In this document: one piece after another, positions 14,951 to 23,614 of the stretch
Position numbering within the stretch: position 1 is the first letter of the stretch
How the letters are laid out: each line of letters begins with the position of its first letter
Assembly (NCBI GenBank): GCA_003021725.1
Contig: PXRA01000050.1
Span: 1 to 34,484, forward strand
Source: Halobacteriales archaeon QH_8_64_26
GTDB lineage: Archaea > Halobacteriota > Halobacteria > Halobacteriales > Halococcaceae
DNA length: 34,484 bases
Reading direction: 5' to 3'
The notes under the pieces: model-generated
What the model was told of the DNA's origin: nothing
Seen by the model: the letters and a program-made list of their open reading frames with translations, nothing else
The model's database searches: none
Made by a program: the position numbers and the translations under genes

Positions 14951-15760
14951 CTAAAGATCGGATTCTATGTTTGTTTGAACTCCTCGAATAGATTCGTCGC
15001 TAGCAATGTCACTATAACACTGAAGGAAAGTGTCGAACGATTCGGATATCGGTCCCACACTATTGTGGAATTCTAATGTAAGACTTGCTAGGTAGAATAG
15101 ATCGGTGACAAACCCGACATACCATGTCTTCAGCTCGTTTAGATCGTAGTGGGAAGACCAAGTTCGGATTAGAAGGCTATCACTGTCATCGTCAAAGAGC
15201 ACCTCGAACGGATTGTCACCGATTGGTGTGTGGACATACCGGTTCCCGAATTCCCTGTCTTCCTGTAAGGAAGTATAGATGCTCTCGCTCAACCAGGGAA
15301 CCACATCGGCTAACGTTCCCATTATCTCCTGAAAACTCGGACTCGCGTCTTTTTCACCATTGATCCAAGCTGTCAGTTGTTCCCACCCCTCTTGTTCGGT
15401 TTCTATGATACGATGAGCGAAGAATACTGCAGAACCTACGACCTCAATTACCCCACGCTGGACGACGAAAGCGGATCGGTAGTGTCCCGACATAGCCAGA
15501 AACAGACTTGATTTCATATCACGAAGAGCCTGCCAACAGATACTATTGACCATCTGACTTTCGGGAGGCTCATCAGAGACGGAAGCAACGAGTTCCGAGA
15601 CGATCTGTAGGCAAATACCAGCGTTCTCTATTATCGCGCGTGATACATCGTTCTCAAAGGTCCTCTCCATGATCACACCCTCACCACCTGCGTACTTCCG
15701 GTTCTCGTCCTTCCAGCCGAGATCGATTGCTGGTATGTCTTCGTACGTTCTAAAATTCAT
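14951..15760 (-). CDS. Helical hypothetical protein of lower GC, DUF5677/HEPN-like
   Basis: The 269-aa protein is largely alpha-helical without membrane segments. A stretch at about 70-110 (MKSSLFLAMSGHYRSAFVVQ and following) resembles the RSAxxxxRxxxE helix of DUF5677-type HEPN proteins, and NRYVHTP near 175 could be the counterpart of their late conserved His. This is a weak, memory-based resemblance. GC content and codon use differ sharply from its neighbours, with many A/T third positions, indicating recent transfer. It sits 46 bp downstream of the broken gnaD on the same strand. HEPN proteins often act in defence or as toxins, but no partner antitoxin is seen. Confidence 0.7.
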   Translation of the reverse strand: MNFRTYEDIPAIDLGWKDENRKYAGGEGVIMERTFENDVSRAIIENAGICLQIVSELVASVSDEPPESQMVNSICWQALRDMKSSLFLAMSGHYRSAFVVQRGVIEVVGSAVFFAHRIIETEQEGWEQLTAWINGEKDASPSFQEIMGTLADVVPWLSESIYTSLQEDREFGNRYVHTPIGDNPFEVLFDDDSDSLLIRTWSSHYDLNELKTWYVGFVTDLFYLASLTLEFHNSVGPISESFDTFLQCYSDIASDESIRGVQTNIESDL

Positions 15761-15806
15761 ACAGAAGTGATCCTATTGATCGACATCTATTAACTGAGTT
15801 ACTCTA

Positions 15807-16935
15807 CTATTCCTCGTCGAACAGGGTGTCACCTGCGACCATGTGGTCCCCGACGGCGTCCATATCGAGCGTCAGGCCCAATCCGGGCTCCTCAGGGATC
15901 TCGATACGGCCGTCCTCAATGATCGGTGCGCCCTCGTAAAGGTCGTCCCACCACTCCAGCTCGTAGGAGTGGAACTCGACGGCTTCGGGTCTCGCGCATC
16001 CCGCCGACCTTCGGCAGGTCCGGCGCGACGACGTCGACGGCCTGCTCCTCGAGCAGGCGGCGGTGACCGTGTTTTCGGTAGACGTTCTCGCCCGCTCCGA
16101 TCGGGGTCGTCGTGTGCTGGGTCACCTCGCGCTGGACGTCGTGGTTCTCCGGGGGCACGGGATCTTCGAGCCACCAGACGTCTAAGTCCTCGATCTCCTT
16201 GGCGAGGCGTTTCGCGCTCCCTGCTGAAAAGGTCCAGTGGCAGTCGAAGGCCGCGTCGGCCCGATCGCCGATCCGCTCGGTGACCGCCTGGACGATCTCG
16301 GCTTTGTGCCCCACCTCCGGGCCGCGCAGGTGGCGGTTGGCGCGGTCCTTCTCGTGGCCCGAGGGTACGTCGAGGTCGAACTTCAGGGCGTCGTAGCCCA
16401 GATCTTCGATCACACGTTCGGCTTCGGCGGCGTTCGATTCGGGCTCGGATTCATCGCCCGCGTGACAGTCACAGTAGACCCGGACCCGGTCGCGATACTT
16501 TCCTCCCAGGAGCTGGTAGGCCGGCACCTCCAGGATCTTACCCGCTAGATCGTGCAACGCGACCTCGACCCCAGCGATCGCGGAGACGGTGATGCCCTCG
16601 ATCGAGCCCTCGCCCGACGTCTTCTGGACGAGGTGTTCGAAGAGGCGATCGAGATCCAAGGGATTTTGCCCGACGACAAAGGGCGTCATCCGCTCGATTA
16701 TTTCCGGCACGCCAGCCCCCCAGTAGGCCTCGCCCGTGCCGACGATCCCGGCGTCGGTATACACTCGGACAAGGGTCCAGGGGAAGTTGCCGTCTACCAT
16801 CGTCGTCTGAACGTCGGTGATCGTAACGTCGCGCCCGCCGCCCCGTTTGGCCTGCACGCCCATCGTCTCGGCGGAAAGTTCGCGCATCGTGTACTCGGCG
16901 TTCGGATCCCGGAGCGTCGTGTAGTCCTTGACCAT
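15807..16935 (-). pseudogene. gnaD: D-gluconate dehydratase (enolase superfamily), broken by internal deletion
   Basis: The N-terminal 310 or so residues match the haloarchaeal gluconate dehydratase, which makes 2-keto-3-deoxygluconate in the semiphosphorylative Entner-Doudoroff pathway: MVKDYTTLRDPNAEYTMREL, NFPWTLVRVYTDAG, the barrel-strand motifs ALKFDLD, DCHWTFSAGSAK and WWLEDPVPPENHD, then GAGENVYR and VAPDLPKVGGMRE. About 15986 the frame breaks. The true C-terminus continues in another frame (VEFHSYELEWWDDLYEGAP ... GDTLFDEE, stop 15807). The 35-40 residues expected between MRE and VEFHS, which carry conserved active-site loop residues, are missing. A leaderless promoter (ATTAAACC at 16960-16968) is intact. 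Real mutation or assembly error cannot be told apart here. Confidence 0.83.
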
Positions 16936-17054
16936 GCCATGAGGGTTTGCTCACCAGCCATTAAACCCTTGAGGTCGTTCGGCGTCTCCGGGTTCGATCG
17001 GTTCCGACTTTCGTCCCCCGAACGCTTATGCGAGATGACGTGGTAACCTAATAC

Positions 17055-17270
17055 ATGGCACGAATGGGCGGGTTTGTCGTCGTGCTCCTCGGGCTCGCCG
17101 CGCTCGGGGCGATCGTCCTGCTGGATCTCTCCAGTGCGCTCGGGGCCATCGACCTGGTGGTTCCCCGGGCGGGGGCGATCGAATTCCACCTCGGGACGGC
17201 ACTGCTCACCGTAGCGGCGATGTTGGTCCTCGTCGGACTTATCGAGGCGGGACGCCCCCGAGCGAGGTGA
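17055..17270 (+). CDS. Small two-helix membrane protein
   Basis: The 71-aa protein has two hydrophobic helices (about 5-27 and 45-65) separated by a loop with conserved-looking charged positions, and a basic C-terminus (RPRAR) that suggests a cytoplasmic end. A TATA-like CTTATGCG lies about 28 bp before the ATG, consistent with a leaderless transcript. Function unknown; not recognised beyond being typical of small haloarchaeal membrane proteins. It is divergent from gnaD. Confidence 0.68.
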   Translation: MARMGGFVVVLLGLAALGAIVLLDLSSALGAIDLVVPRAGAIEFHLGTALLTVAAMLVLVGLIEAGRPRAR

Positions 17271-17291
17271 GTGCCGACCGCGGGCATGCTC

Positions 17292-17678
17292 TCACACAGC
17301 GCCGCCGAGCGCCGACCAGACCGCGACCGCGCCGAGCAGTAAGGCGGGTACCAGCGGGAGTATCAGGAAGGCCACCTCGAAGGGCAGCGCCGCGGGCGGG
17401 ACGAACAGGATGATCGCGGGGACGACGAGAAAGGCTAGTAGAAGAACGCCGACGAGCACCCAGCCTCGGAGCCCGAAGGCCTCGCGTTCGGGTACCCTGA
17501 GACCCCCCTCGCCCGGTCGCGGGTCGTTGCGCGGGACCGATTGGCCGGAACTGGCGGTACTGGGATCCCCGTCCTGATCCTCACCCTGCTCGCCGTCGAC
17601 CGCCCGCTCCTCGCGAAAGGCCTCGGGGTCGTGGACGTACCCCCCCGAGTCGTCGCTCGCGTGCTGGCCGTTGGCCAT
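17292..17678 (-). CDS. Haloarchaeal membrane protein with acidic N-terminus, unknown function
   Basis: The 128-aa protein has a hydrophilic, acidic N-terminal half (residues 1-68) and two membrane helices (about 72-95 and 100-125). No enzyme motif is visible. It converges with the small membrane protein at 17055, leaving 21 bp between stops. Function unknown. Confidence 0.7.
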   Translation of the reverse strand: MANGQHASDDSGGYVHDPEAFREERAVDGEQGEDQDGDPSTASSGQSVPRNDPRPGEGGLRVPEREAFGLRGWVLVGVLLLAFLVVPAIILFVPPAALPFEVAFLILPLVPALLLGAVAVWSALGGAV

Positions 17679-17827
17679 AACCCGGTTTGGGTATCGAGAA
17701 ATAGGACGCTTCCGGTCGAGCAGTCAGTCGGCTACCGGCGAGCGCGGCGACCGGAGCGAGCGGTACCGGGATTCGGCGTAGAGGAGTGGGGGACCCGGAA
17801 CTCGATCCGAGCGACAGGAGGGTGAAC

Positions 17828-18247
17828 TCACCCCGTAGCGACCAAGTAGACCGCGATAACCGCGAGCCCGATGCCGGCGACCTGCTGGTGCGTCAGGGAC
17901 TCCTCAAGGAAAACGACGCTCAGAACCGACGTCCCGACGAGAAACATGCCGAAGATCGGCGTGACGATGCTCACCGGTCCGCTCGCGAGCGCTCGGTAGT
18001 ACGAGAGGATGCCGACCGTCAGGAAGAGACCGGTGACATAGACGTAGGCGGCGTAGGGGTCGGTGAGATACGATAGGACGGCCTCGCCCAGCAGCGAGAG
18101 CCCGAGCGCAGCGGAGCCGAGCAGAACGCTGGCGATGAACACGATGACGCTGGCCGGGATCTCCCGGACCGCGATGTTAACCAACACGGGAAAGATCGAG
18201 TAGGCAAGCAGGGCAACGACCGCTAACGTAATGTACTGACGGACCAC
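17828..18247 (-). CDS. EamA/DMT-family transporter, single-domain
   Basis: The 139-aa protein is one EamA (drug/metabolite transporter) repeat with about five membrane helices; the motif SYYRALASGPVSIVTPIFG is typical. Classical members have two such repeats (about 300 aa), so this half-size form probably works as a dimer, like the EmrE-type ancestor. The start is GTG at 18247 (MVRQYITLAVVALLAYSIF). An in-frame ATG at 18325 adds a basic, unlikely N-terminus. It follows the alcohol dehydrogenase by 80 bp on the same strand. Substrate unknown. Confidence 0.78.
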   Translation of the reverse strand: MVRQYITLAVVALLAYSIFPVLVNIAVREIPASVIVFIASVLLGSAALGLSLLGEAVLSYLTDPYAAYVYVTGLFLTVGILSYYRALASGPVSIVTPIFGMFLVGTSVLSVVFLEESLTHQQVAGIGLAVIAVYLVATG

Positions 18248-18326
18248 GACGAACGTCCGGTTCGCGGGTGCAAGTGCGGCGAGAAACCGGCAATCGTCCC
18301 TCGATGCTCGATTTCGCCCCGGCACC

Positions 18327-19367
18327 TTACTGCTCGCTGTCGGGGATTACGACCACCTTTCCGAAGCCCTTCCGATCCTCCAGCATCTCGTGGGCACGGG
18401 GAATCTCGCTCATCGGCAGGGCCTCACGCACGCGGGGGCTAAACGTGCCTTCCCAGACCTTCGAAAGGACGTCGTCGACCTCGCCCAACGAGGCCATCGT
18501 CGAGCCGATGATCTCCAACTGGTTCCAGAAGACGCGATTGATGTTCGTCTCGGCCACCGGCCCGGTCGTCGCCCCACAGGTCACCACCCGGCCGCCCTTC
18601 GCCAAACTCTTGAGCGAGTCCTCCCAGGTCGCCGGCCCGACGTGATCGACGACCATATCCACCCCGCGACCATCGGTCGCCTCGTAGATCTCGCTTTGGA
18701 AGTCCTTTTCCGCGTAGTCGATTACGTGATCGGCCCCACACTCACGAGCGTACTCCAGTTTCTCCTCGGAACTGGCGGTGGCATACACCTCCGCGCCGGC
18801 GTCGTCGGCGATCTGGACTGCGGCGTGACCCACACCCCCCGAAGCGCCGAGTACCAGTACGCTCTCGCCGGCGCTGAGTCGCCCCTTGCTCATCAACATC
18901 CGCCAGGCGGTCTGGAAGACCAGCGGCGAGGCCGCGGCGGTCACCCAGTCGACGTTGCCGGGCACCGGTACCAAGTTCTGTGCGGGAACCACCGCGTTCT
19001 CGGCGTGGACCCCGCGGACGTGCTCGCCGAGCAGGTGATAGCGCTCGCACTGGGAGTGCTCGCCGTGGCGGCAGAACTCACACTGCCCGCAGGAGAGGCC
19101 CGCGGTGACCGCGACCCGGTCGCCCGGCTCGTGTCGTGAGACGTCCTCGCCGACGCTCTCGACCACGCCCGCGGCGTCGCTGCCGGGGATGTGGGGCATC
19201 TCCAACTCGACCCCCGGGAGGCCCCGGCGGGTGAAGATATCGAGGTGATTGAGTGCGGCAGCCTTGACGTCTACCAGTACCTCGCCGCGATCCGGTTCGG
19301 GGTCGGGGAAGTCGCCGTACTCGAGTACCTCGATGTCGCCGTGTCCTTCGAACTGGACTGCTTGCAT
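18327..19367 (-). CDS. Zinc-containing alcohol dehydrogenase / quinone oxidoreductase (MDR family)
   Basis: The 346-aa protein is a complete medium-chain dehydrogenase/reductase. It has the N-terminal catalytic fold (ALNHLDIFTRRGLPG), the four-cysteine structural zinc lobe SCGQCEFCRHGEHSQC at about residues 94-109, and the NAD(P)-binding Rossmann motif GASGGVGHAA at about 171. The ALNHLD segment, with Asn where zinc-dependent ADHs keep Cys, is as in quinone-reductase-type members, so the catalytic metal may be absent although the structural zinc is present. ATG 19367 is chosen for a TATA-like element about 27 bp upstream (GCAAAACC at 19391). Substrate not predictable. Confidence 0.88.
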   Translation of the reverse strand: MQAVQFEGHGDIEVLEYGDFPDPEPDRGEVLVDVKAAALNHLDIFTRRGLPGVELEMPHIPGSDAAGVVESVGEDVSRHEPGDRVAVTAGLSCGQCEFCRHGEHSQCERYHLLGEHVRGVHAENAVVPAQNLVPVPGNVDWVTAAASPLVFQTAWRMLMSKGRLSAGESVLVLGASGGVGHAAVQIADDAGAEVYATASSEEKLEYARECGADHVIDYAEKDFQSEIYEATDGRGVDMVVDHVGPATWEDSLKSLAKGGRVVTCGATTGPVAETNINRVFWNQLEIIGSTMASLGEVDDVLSKVWEGTFSPRVREALPMSEIPRAHEMLEDRKGFGKVVVIPDSEQ

Positions 19368-19435
19368 GGAGTGGCCCTCGCGGAGTGAGTGCAAAACCCT
19401 GGCGATGCCGGACGGTCCGAGCGGCTCGTGGTTCG

Positions 19436-19543
19436 CTACTCGCCGTCGAGGACGGCCCCACAGTCCGGACACGTCTCATCAACGACGGTGACCGGCCCGT
19501 CACAGACCGGACAGAACTCCCGGTAGCAAGCACGCTCACCCAT
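19436..19543 (-). CDS. Zinc-ribbon microprotein
   Basis: The 35-aa protein is essentially one zinc ribbon: FCPVCDG and TCPDCGA, two CxxC pairs 16 residues apart. Haloarchaea encode many such microproteins, usually of unknown function. The frame is open further upstream (GTG at 19606 gives VLSYPVDAIETRFRADLSGP before the ATG), so a form of about 56 aa is possible; no clear TATA decides between them. It lies between alcohol dehydrogenase and moaB, divergent from moaB. Confidence 0.6.
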   Translation of the reverse strand: MGERACYREFCPVCDGPVTVVDETCPDCGAVLDGE

Positions 19544-19698
19544 AGCAGGTCCTGAGAGGTCGGCCCTGAAGCGAGTTTCGATGGCGTCGACTGGGTAGGA
19601 GAGCACGTAGGGGGAATACGCCGGGTCGTCGATCGGCCGACGTGTTTCGACGGAACCGGGAGGCCCGAACTTTAGTGGCGAGCACGCGAACGGCGAGT

Positions 19699-20286
19699 AT
19701 GGAAGAGGAACGAAACACGACAAGCGAGCACGGCAGCCACGACGACCACGCGAACGGCGCGCACCACGATCACGCGGGCCACGACCATCACGCGAGCGAT
19801 ATCGAGACGGTGAGCGCGGCGATCCTCACGGTATCCTCCTCCCGATCGCTCGAGGAGGACCCGGCCGGCGAGGCCATCGGCGAGGCCTTCGAACGCGCCG
19901 GCCACGAGGTGAGTACCCGGGCACTGGTCACGGACGACCACGGCGACGTCCAGGCCGCGATCGACGAGCTGGTCGGTCGGGAGGACACCGACGTCGTGGT
20001 GAGTACCGGCGGGACGGGGATCACGCCCAACGACGTGACAATCGAGGCGGTTTCCCCCCTTTTCACGAAGGAACTGCCGGGCTTCGGCGAGCTCTTCCGG
20101 CGGCGCTCTTACGGCGAGGTCGGTGCCCGAATCGTCGCCACGCGGGCGATCGCCGGCGTCGTGAGCGAAACCCCGGTTTTCTGCCTGCCAGGCAGCGAGA
20201 ACGCCGCGCGGCTCGGCAGCGAGATCGCCACGGAGGTCTGTGGCCACCTCGCGGGACTAGCACGACAGGACGCCGAACAGCACTGA
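19699..20286 (+). CDS. moaB: MoaB/Mog-type molybdopterin cofactor biosynthesis protein
   Basis: MoaB-type proteins adenylylate molybdopterin before metal insertion. The 195-aa protein has the MoCF-binding fold with STGGTGITPNDVT (residues about 101-113), ELPGFGELFRRRSYGEVG and the late FCLPGSENAARLG. The first 35 residues are a His-rich tail (SHDDHANGAHHDHAGHDHH) that could bind or store metal ions. ATG 19699 is supported by a TATA-like CTTTAGTG at 19670-19677; the upstream ATG 19642 would sit before that promoter. Identification is firm. Confidence 0.9.
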   Translation: MEEERNTTSEHGSHDDHANGAHHDHAGHDHHASDIETVSAAILTVSSSRSLEEDPAGEAIGEAFERAGHEVSTRALVTDDHGDVQAAIDELVGREDTDVVVSTGGTGITPNDVTIEAVSPLFTKELPGFGELFRRRSYGEVGARIVATRAIAGVVSETPVFCLPGSENAARLGSEIATEVCGHLAGLARQDAEQH

Positions 20287-20322
20287 TGGGAAACGAAGGG
20301 GATGTGGCCACGGAACGTCCAT

Positions 20323-20350
20323 ACACTGAATCGGCAGTGTCGAACAGTGT
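20323..20350 (+). promoter_or_regulatory. Operator-like dyad plus repeated half-site
   Basis: ACACTG (20323-20328) and CAGTGT (20335-20340) form a perfect 6+6 inverted repeat. CAGTGT occurs again at 20345-20350, exactly 10 bp, one helical turn, after its first copy. All lie within 45 bp of the FAD oxidoreductase start. No TATA box is obvious, so this may be an activator site or a repressor array. Confidence 0.45.
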
Positions 20351-20367
20351 AGTCACGAGGAGCGACC

Positions 20368-21381
20368 GTGCCGATCGAACGCACTGCGAGTGACCCGGGG
20401 ATCGAGTCATCCGATAGCGACGGCTACGACGCCGTGATCGTTGGTGGGGGTGTATCCGGTCCCAGCGCGGGGATCTTCACCGCCCGGGCGGGGATGAGTA
20501 CGTGTATCCTGGATCGTGGGCCCTCCTCGCTCGCTCGGTGTGCGTACCTCGCAAACTACCTCGGCTTTCCCGGCGGGATCGACGTCTCGACATTTCGGGC
20601 GCTCTGTCGCGCACACGCCGCAACGGCCGGCTGTCGGTATCTCACCGACATGGTGCTCGAAGTCCGGCGGAAGGACCCTGGGGACGGACGGGATAGCAAC
20701 GCCGAGGAGCCGTCGAGCGACGACAGTAAGGGAGGCGACGAGGACGAGGTGCGAGCCGAGGGCCGAGCGAGCGGGAGTTTCGTCGTCGAGAGCCAGGACG
20801 GCCGGACGATCGAGACACCGCGAGTTCTGATTGCGACGAAAGACGACACGTCCTATCTCGAAGCCCTCGGCGAGGGAGCGATGTTCACTGAGGCGAGCCA
20901 CGGCGGGGAGACACACCGATATTTCGACCCGGAGTACGTCGATCAGGAGGGCCGGACGCCGACCGCCGGACTGTACGTCGCCGGCCCGCTCGCGGGCTGT
21001 CCCGACCAGGCGATCGTGAGCGCCGGCCACGGGGCGAGGGTCGGCTTTGCGGTGATCGCCGACTGGCTCGAAGACCGGGGGTATCCGCCGGCGCTTGCCC
21101 GTGGGTACTGGGACTGGCTCTCGAAGGAGGAGTCCCGAGACGAGAACTGGAAGGCACACGCCCGCGCGTTCGTCGAGCGGGCGCTCGACGAAAACGACGA
21201 GGACGCGAGCGAGGGACGTATCGAGGAACTGACGGCCGAACTACAGGCCCACACCGACGCGCTGTTCGTGAGGAGCGAGGAGGTCGAGCGGCGGAGGCGA
21301 GAGGGCCACCGACGCCTGCTCGAACACATCGACGATCGAGTTATCAAAGCGTATCTCGACGAGCGCGAGAGCGACGAGTGA
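20368..21381 (+). CDS. FAD-dependent oxidoreductase (thioredoxin-reductase-like fold)
   Basis: The 337-aa protein opens with an FAD-binding Rossmann motif (DAVIVGGGVSGPSAGIFTARAG, residues about 20-41) and has the later flavin-binding TAGLYVAGPLAGCPDQAIVSAGHGA. It lacks the CxxC redox pair of thioredoxin reductase. Residues about 105-135 are an acidic, low-complexity insertion where the NADPH domain would begin, and that domain is reduced. The C-terminal 90 residues are charged and helical. It belongs to a haloarchaeal group of NAD(P)/FAD oxidoreductases without known substrate. GTG 20368 has a good SD (GAGGAG 20357-20362). Confidence 0.8.
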   Translation: MPIERTASDPGIESSDSDGYDAVIVGGGVSGPSAGIFTARAGMSTCILDRGPSSLARCAYLANYLGFPGGIDVSTFRALCRAHAATAGCRYLTDMVLEVRRKDPGDGRDSNAEEPSSDDSKGGDEDEVRAEGRASGSFVVESQDGRTIETPRVLIATKDDTSYLEALGEGAMFTEASHGGETHRYFDPEYVDQEGRTPTAGLYVAGPLAGCPDQAIVSAGHGARVGFAVIADWLEDRGYPPALARGYWDWLSKEESRDENWKAHARAFVERALDENDEDASEGRIEELTAELQAHTDALFVRSEEVERRRREGHRRLLEHIDDRVIKAYLDERESDE

Positions 21382-21456
21382 TCGTTGGGCCCTCTGTAGT
21401 CGGCGTTTCAGAAGCATGGGCCAGCGTACCCCTCGGTGCATCGGTAGCACGGTTGC

Positions 21457-22683
21457 TCAGGTTGCCGTTCGAGGTGGAAGCACCGCGAAGACGCCGACCG
21501 CGAGCGCCGTGAGCGCAGCGAGGATCAAAACCGCCTCGTCGAAAAAGCCCCTATCGGCGAGCGCGCCGACGAACGTCGAACCGGTCGCCCCCACAAGGAA
21601 AAAGGCCGTCCGGAGCGAGCCCCACGCCGTGCCCTGGATTTCGTCCGGGAGTACGTCGAGTACGTAGGCGTTCGTGATCGGTGCGCTGGCATACCTCGCG
21701 CCGAGCAAGACGACGGCAGCGAGGAGTACCGGCCCCGAGACGAACGGCAGCAATGCCAGGGGCACGATGCTAGCGGTCGTCAGCGTGAGCAACACCGTGC
21801 GATCCCCGAACCGATCGGCCGCCGCGCCGGCGGCCAACTGGAAGGCAGCGCCACAGACGAACAACAGCGCGAACAGGGCGGTCGCACTCGCCTGTCCCAG
21901 TCCCTTGGCGACGACGAGATAGGTGGGCAGAAAGGCCGTCAACCCCTGGAAGACAAAGAGCATCAGCGTCGCCCCGATTACGACGATTACGACCGAGCGA
22001 CGGGCGATTCCCCGGATAACGGCCCGAGCGCGCTCGGAGCGATCGCTCGCCTCGGTCGTCGTTTCGTTCGCGGCGAGCGAGTGTGTCGGGAGCGAGCGCC
22101 AGAGGGCGACGCCCGCGAGCCCCAACAATGGTGCGGCGAGGGCGAGGGCCGGCTGCCAGCCGACCCGTCCGATCAGCGCGCTCGCGGCGAGTGGCACCGT
22201 CGCCGCGCCGATGCTGCCCGCCCCTAAGAGGACGCCGAAGGCGGCCCCGTCGTGCTCGGGGTAGACGTTCGAGAGCACCGTTGCCCGCGTCGGCCCATAG
22301 AGGCCGGTCGCGAAACCGAACAGGCCACAGACGACCAGGAAGACGCCGAAGACGGGCGCGAGCCCGAACCCGAGCGCGCTCAAACCGGTCAGCAGTGCAC
22401 TGCCAGCCAACAGCCGGCGCTCGCCGACGCGCTCGATCAGCATACCGGCGGGCAGTTGCATCGCCGCGTAGGTCGCCCAGACGACCGTGATCGCGATCCC
22501 GGCGGTCGCGTTGTCGATCCCGAAGGTCGTCTTGAGTTGGGGGACGAGCGCGGGAAGGGTAAATCGGAGGCCGAGTACGAGTAGCCAGCCGATCGCCACC
22601 GAGCCGATGACCCACCCGCCACCCTCCCGGCGGAGGCCGGACAGCGTCGGTACCGACTGAAGAATCGTCTTCGAGCGTGACAA
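21457..22683 (-). CDS. MFS transporter
   Basis: The 408-aa protein has 12 predicted membrane helices and MFS features: LPAGMLIERVGERRLLAGSAL after helix 2 (motif A-like) and AAGAAADRFGDRTVLL in the second half. The length is complete for the family. The start is TTG at 22683 (SRSKTILQSV); TTG starts are rare in haloarchaea, no ATG or good alternative exists nearby, and a real start slightly downstream at a GTG is possible. Substrate cannot be predicted; the sequence resembles sugar-phosphate/oxalate-type MFS carriers only in general form. Confidence 0.85.
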   Translation of the reverse strand: MSRSKTILQSVPTLSGLRREGGGWVIGSVAIGWLLVLGLRFTLPALVPQLKTTFGIDNATAGIAITVVWATYAAMQLPAGMLIERVGERRLLAGSALLTGLSALGFGLAPVFGVFLVVCGLFGFATGLYGPTRATVLSNVYPEHDGAAFGVLLGAGSIGAATVPLAASALIGRVGWQPALALAAPLLGLAGVALWRSLPTHSLAANETTTEASDRSERARAVIRGIARRSVVIVVIGATLMLFVFQGLTAFLPTYLVVAKGLGQASATALFALLFVCGAAFQLAAGAAADRFGDRTVLLTLTTASIVPLALLPFVSGPVLLAAVVLLGARYASAPITNAYVLDVLPDEIQGTAWGSLRTAFFLVGATGSTFVGALADRGFFDEAVLILAALTALAVGVFAVLPPRTAT

Positions 22684-22900
22684 GTCCGTTCGGAACGTAA
22701 CCCTGGGCGCTGTAAGCCCTGTCGATCGAGCCCCGAGTCGGCCCGAGCCGAGCTCCGGTCGGCGACGAGTCGATACCGACCCGTCGGCGTGCCCTCCCGA
22801 TCGGAAGCGGGCGACGTGCTCGGCGTTCGTCGGCGAGTGTGCGACGAAGCAGGACAGGTCGAGAGTAGCGGCTACCCCTCTGTGAACCCCCTATTGAGGC

Positions 22901-23482
22901 TTACTCGCCGCCGGTCGCGAGGTTCTCAAGCGCGTTCGAGATCGTCTCCAAGATCTCCGCTTTGCCCTCGATCCCGTGGCGCGCGGCGAGGTACTGGGGA
23001 TCATTATATGTAACCATGACTTCGCCCTCGTCCTCCCGGACGAGCATCTTCTGGGGGAGGTCGATCGCGACCGAGCGGCTGGCTTGCATCAACGGCGTCC
23101 CGAGCCTCGGGTTGCCGAAGATCAGAACCGTCGTCGGCGGGAGCTCCATGCCGACCGACTCGGCGTTCGCCGCGTGATCGACCGTCGCGATCAGCGAGAG
23201 CGCGTCGTTGCCCTCGATAGCGCTCTCGATACGTTCGAGCGTGTCAGAAAAGGGGTCGTCGCTCTCGACGGTCACGAGCCCGATGCCTTCCTCGATGTCG
23301 AAGGCCTGCTCACCGGTGCCGGAGTCGGTCGTCTCCTCGGGGCCGTTCCCTCCGGGGGTGGACTCGTCGTTCTTCCCGGCTTCGTCGGCGATCTCTTGTG
23401 CTTGCTGTAGTTCCTCCTGGGTGCAGCCGGCGAGCATGCTCGCCCCGACCGCGCTACCGAGCAGGAATCGTCGTCGATCCAT
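22901..23482 (-). CDS. DUF302-domain lipoprotein with Tat-type signal
   Basis: The 193-aa protein begins with MDRRRFLLGSAVGASMLAGCTQ: a twin-arginine motif, hydrophobic segment and lipobox with Cys20, so it is a Tat-exported, lipid-anchored protein on the cell surface. An acidic linker (about 40-65) leads to a DUF302 domain (about 70-175), with the typical NPRLGTPLMQASRSVAIDLPQKMLV core. DUF302 function is unknown. A TATA-like GCTTTTGC lies about 30 bp upstream. It is followed downstream by the divergent-end MFS gene. Confidence 0.85.
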   Translation of the reverse strand: MDRRRFLLGSAVGASMLAGCTQEELQQAQEIADEAGKNDESTPGGNGPEETTDSGTGEQAFDIEEGIGLVTVESDDPFSDTLERIESAIEGNDALSLIATVDHAANAESVGMELPPTTVLIFGNPRLGTPLMQASRSVAIDLPQKMLVREDEGEVMVTYNDPQYLAARHGIEGKAEILETISNALENLATGGE

Positions 23483-23614
23483 GACGAGTGCGTCCGAAGA
23501 CGGCCGAGAGCAAAAGCGTTGGCACGGAATCGACGACGCGAACGCCCGGTGATCGATGCCGAAGCGATACGGTGCTCCCGATCGGTAAGAACCGGATGCG
23601 AGACGGCAACGAAG

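Noticed and set aside
20681-20770. Possible frameshift in the FAD oxidoreductase at its acidic low-complexity stretch
   Set aside because: The frame continues without interruption and conserved flavin motifs lie on both sides in the same frame, so it is an insertion, not damage.
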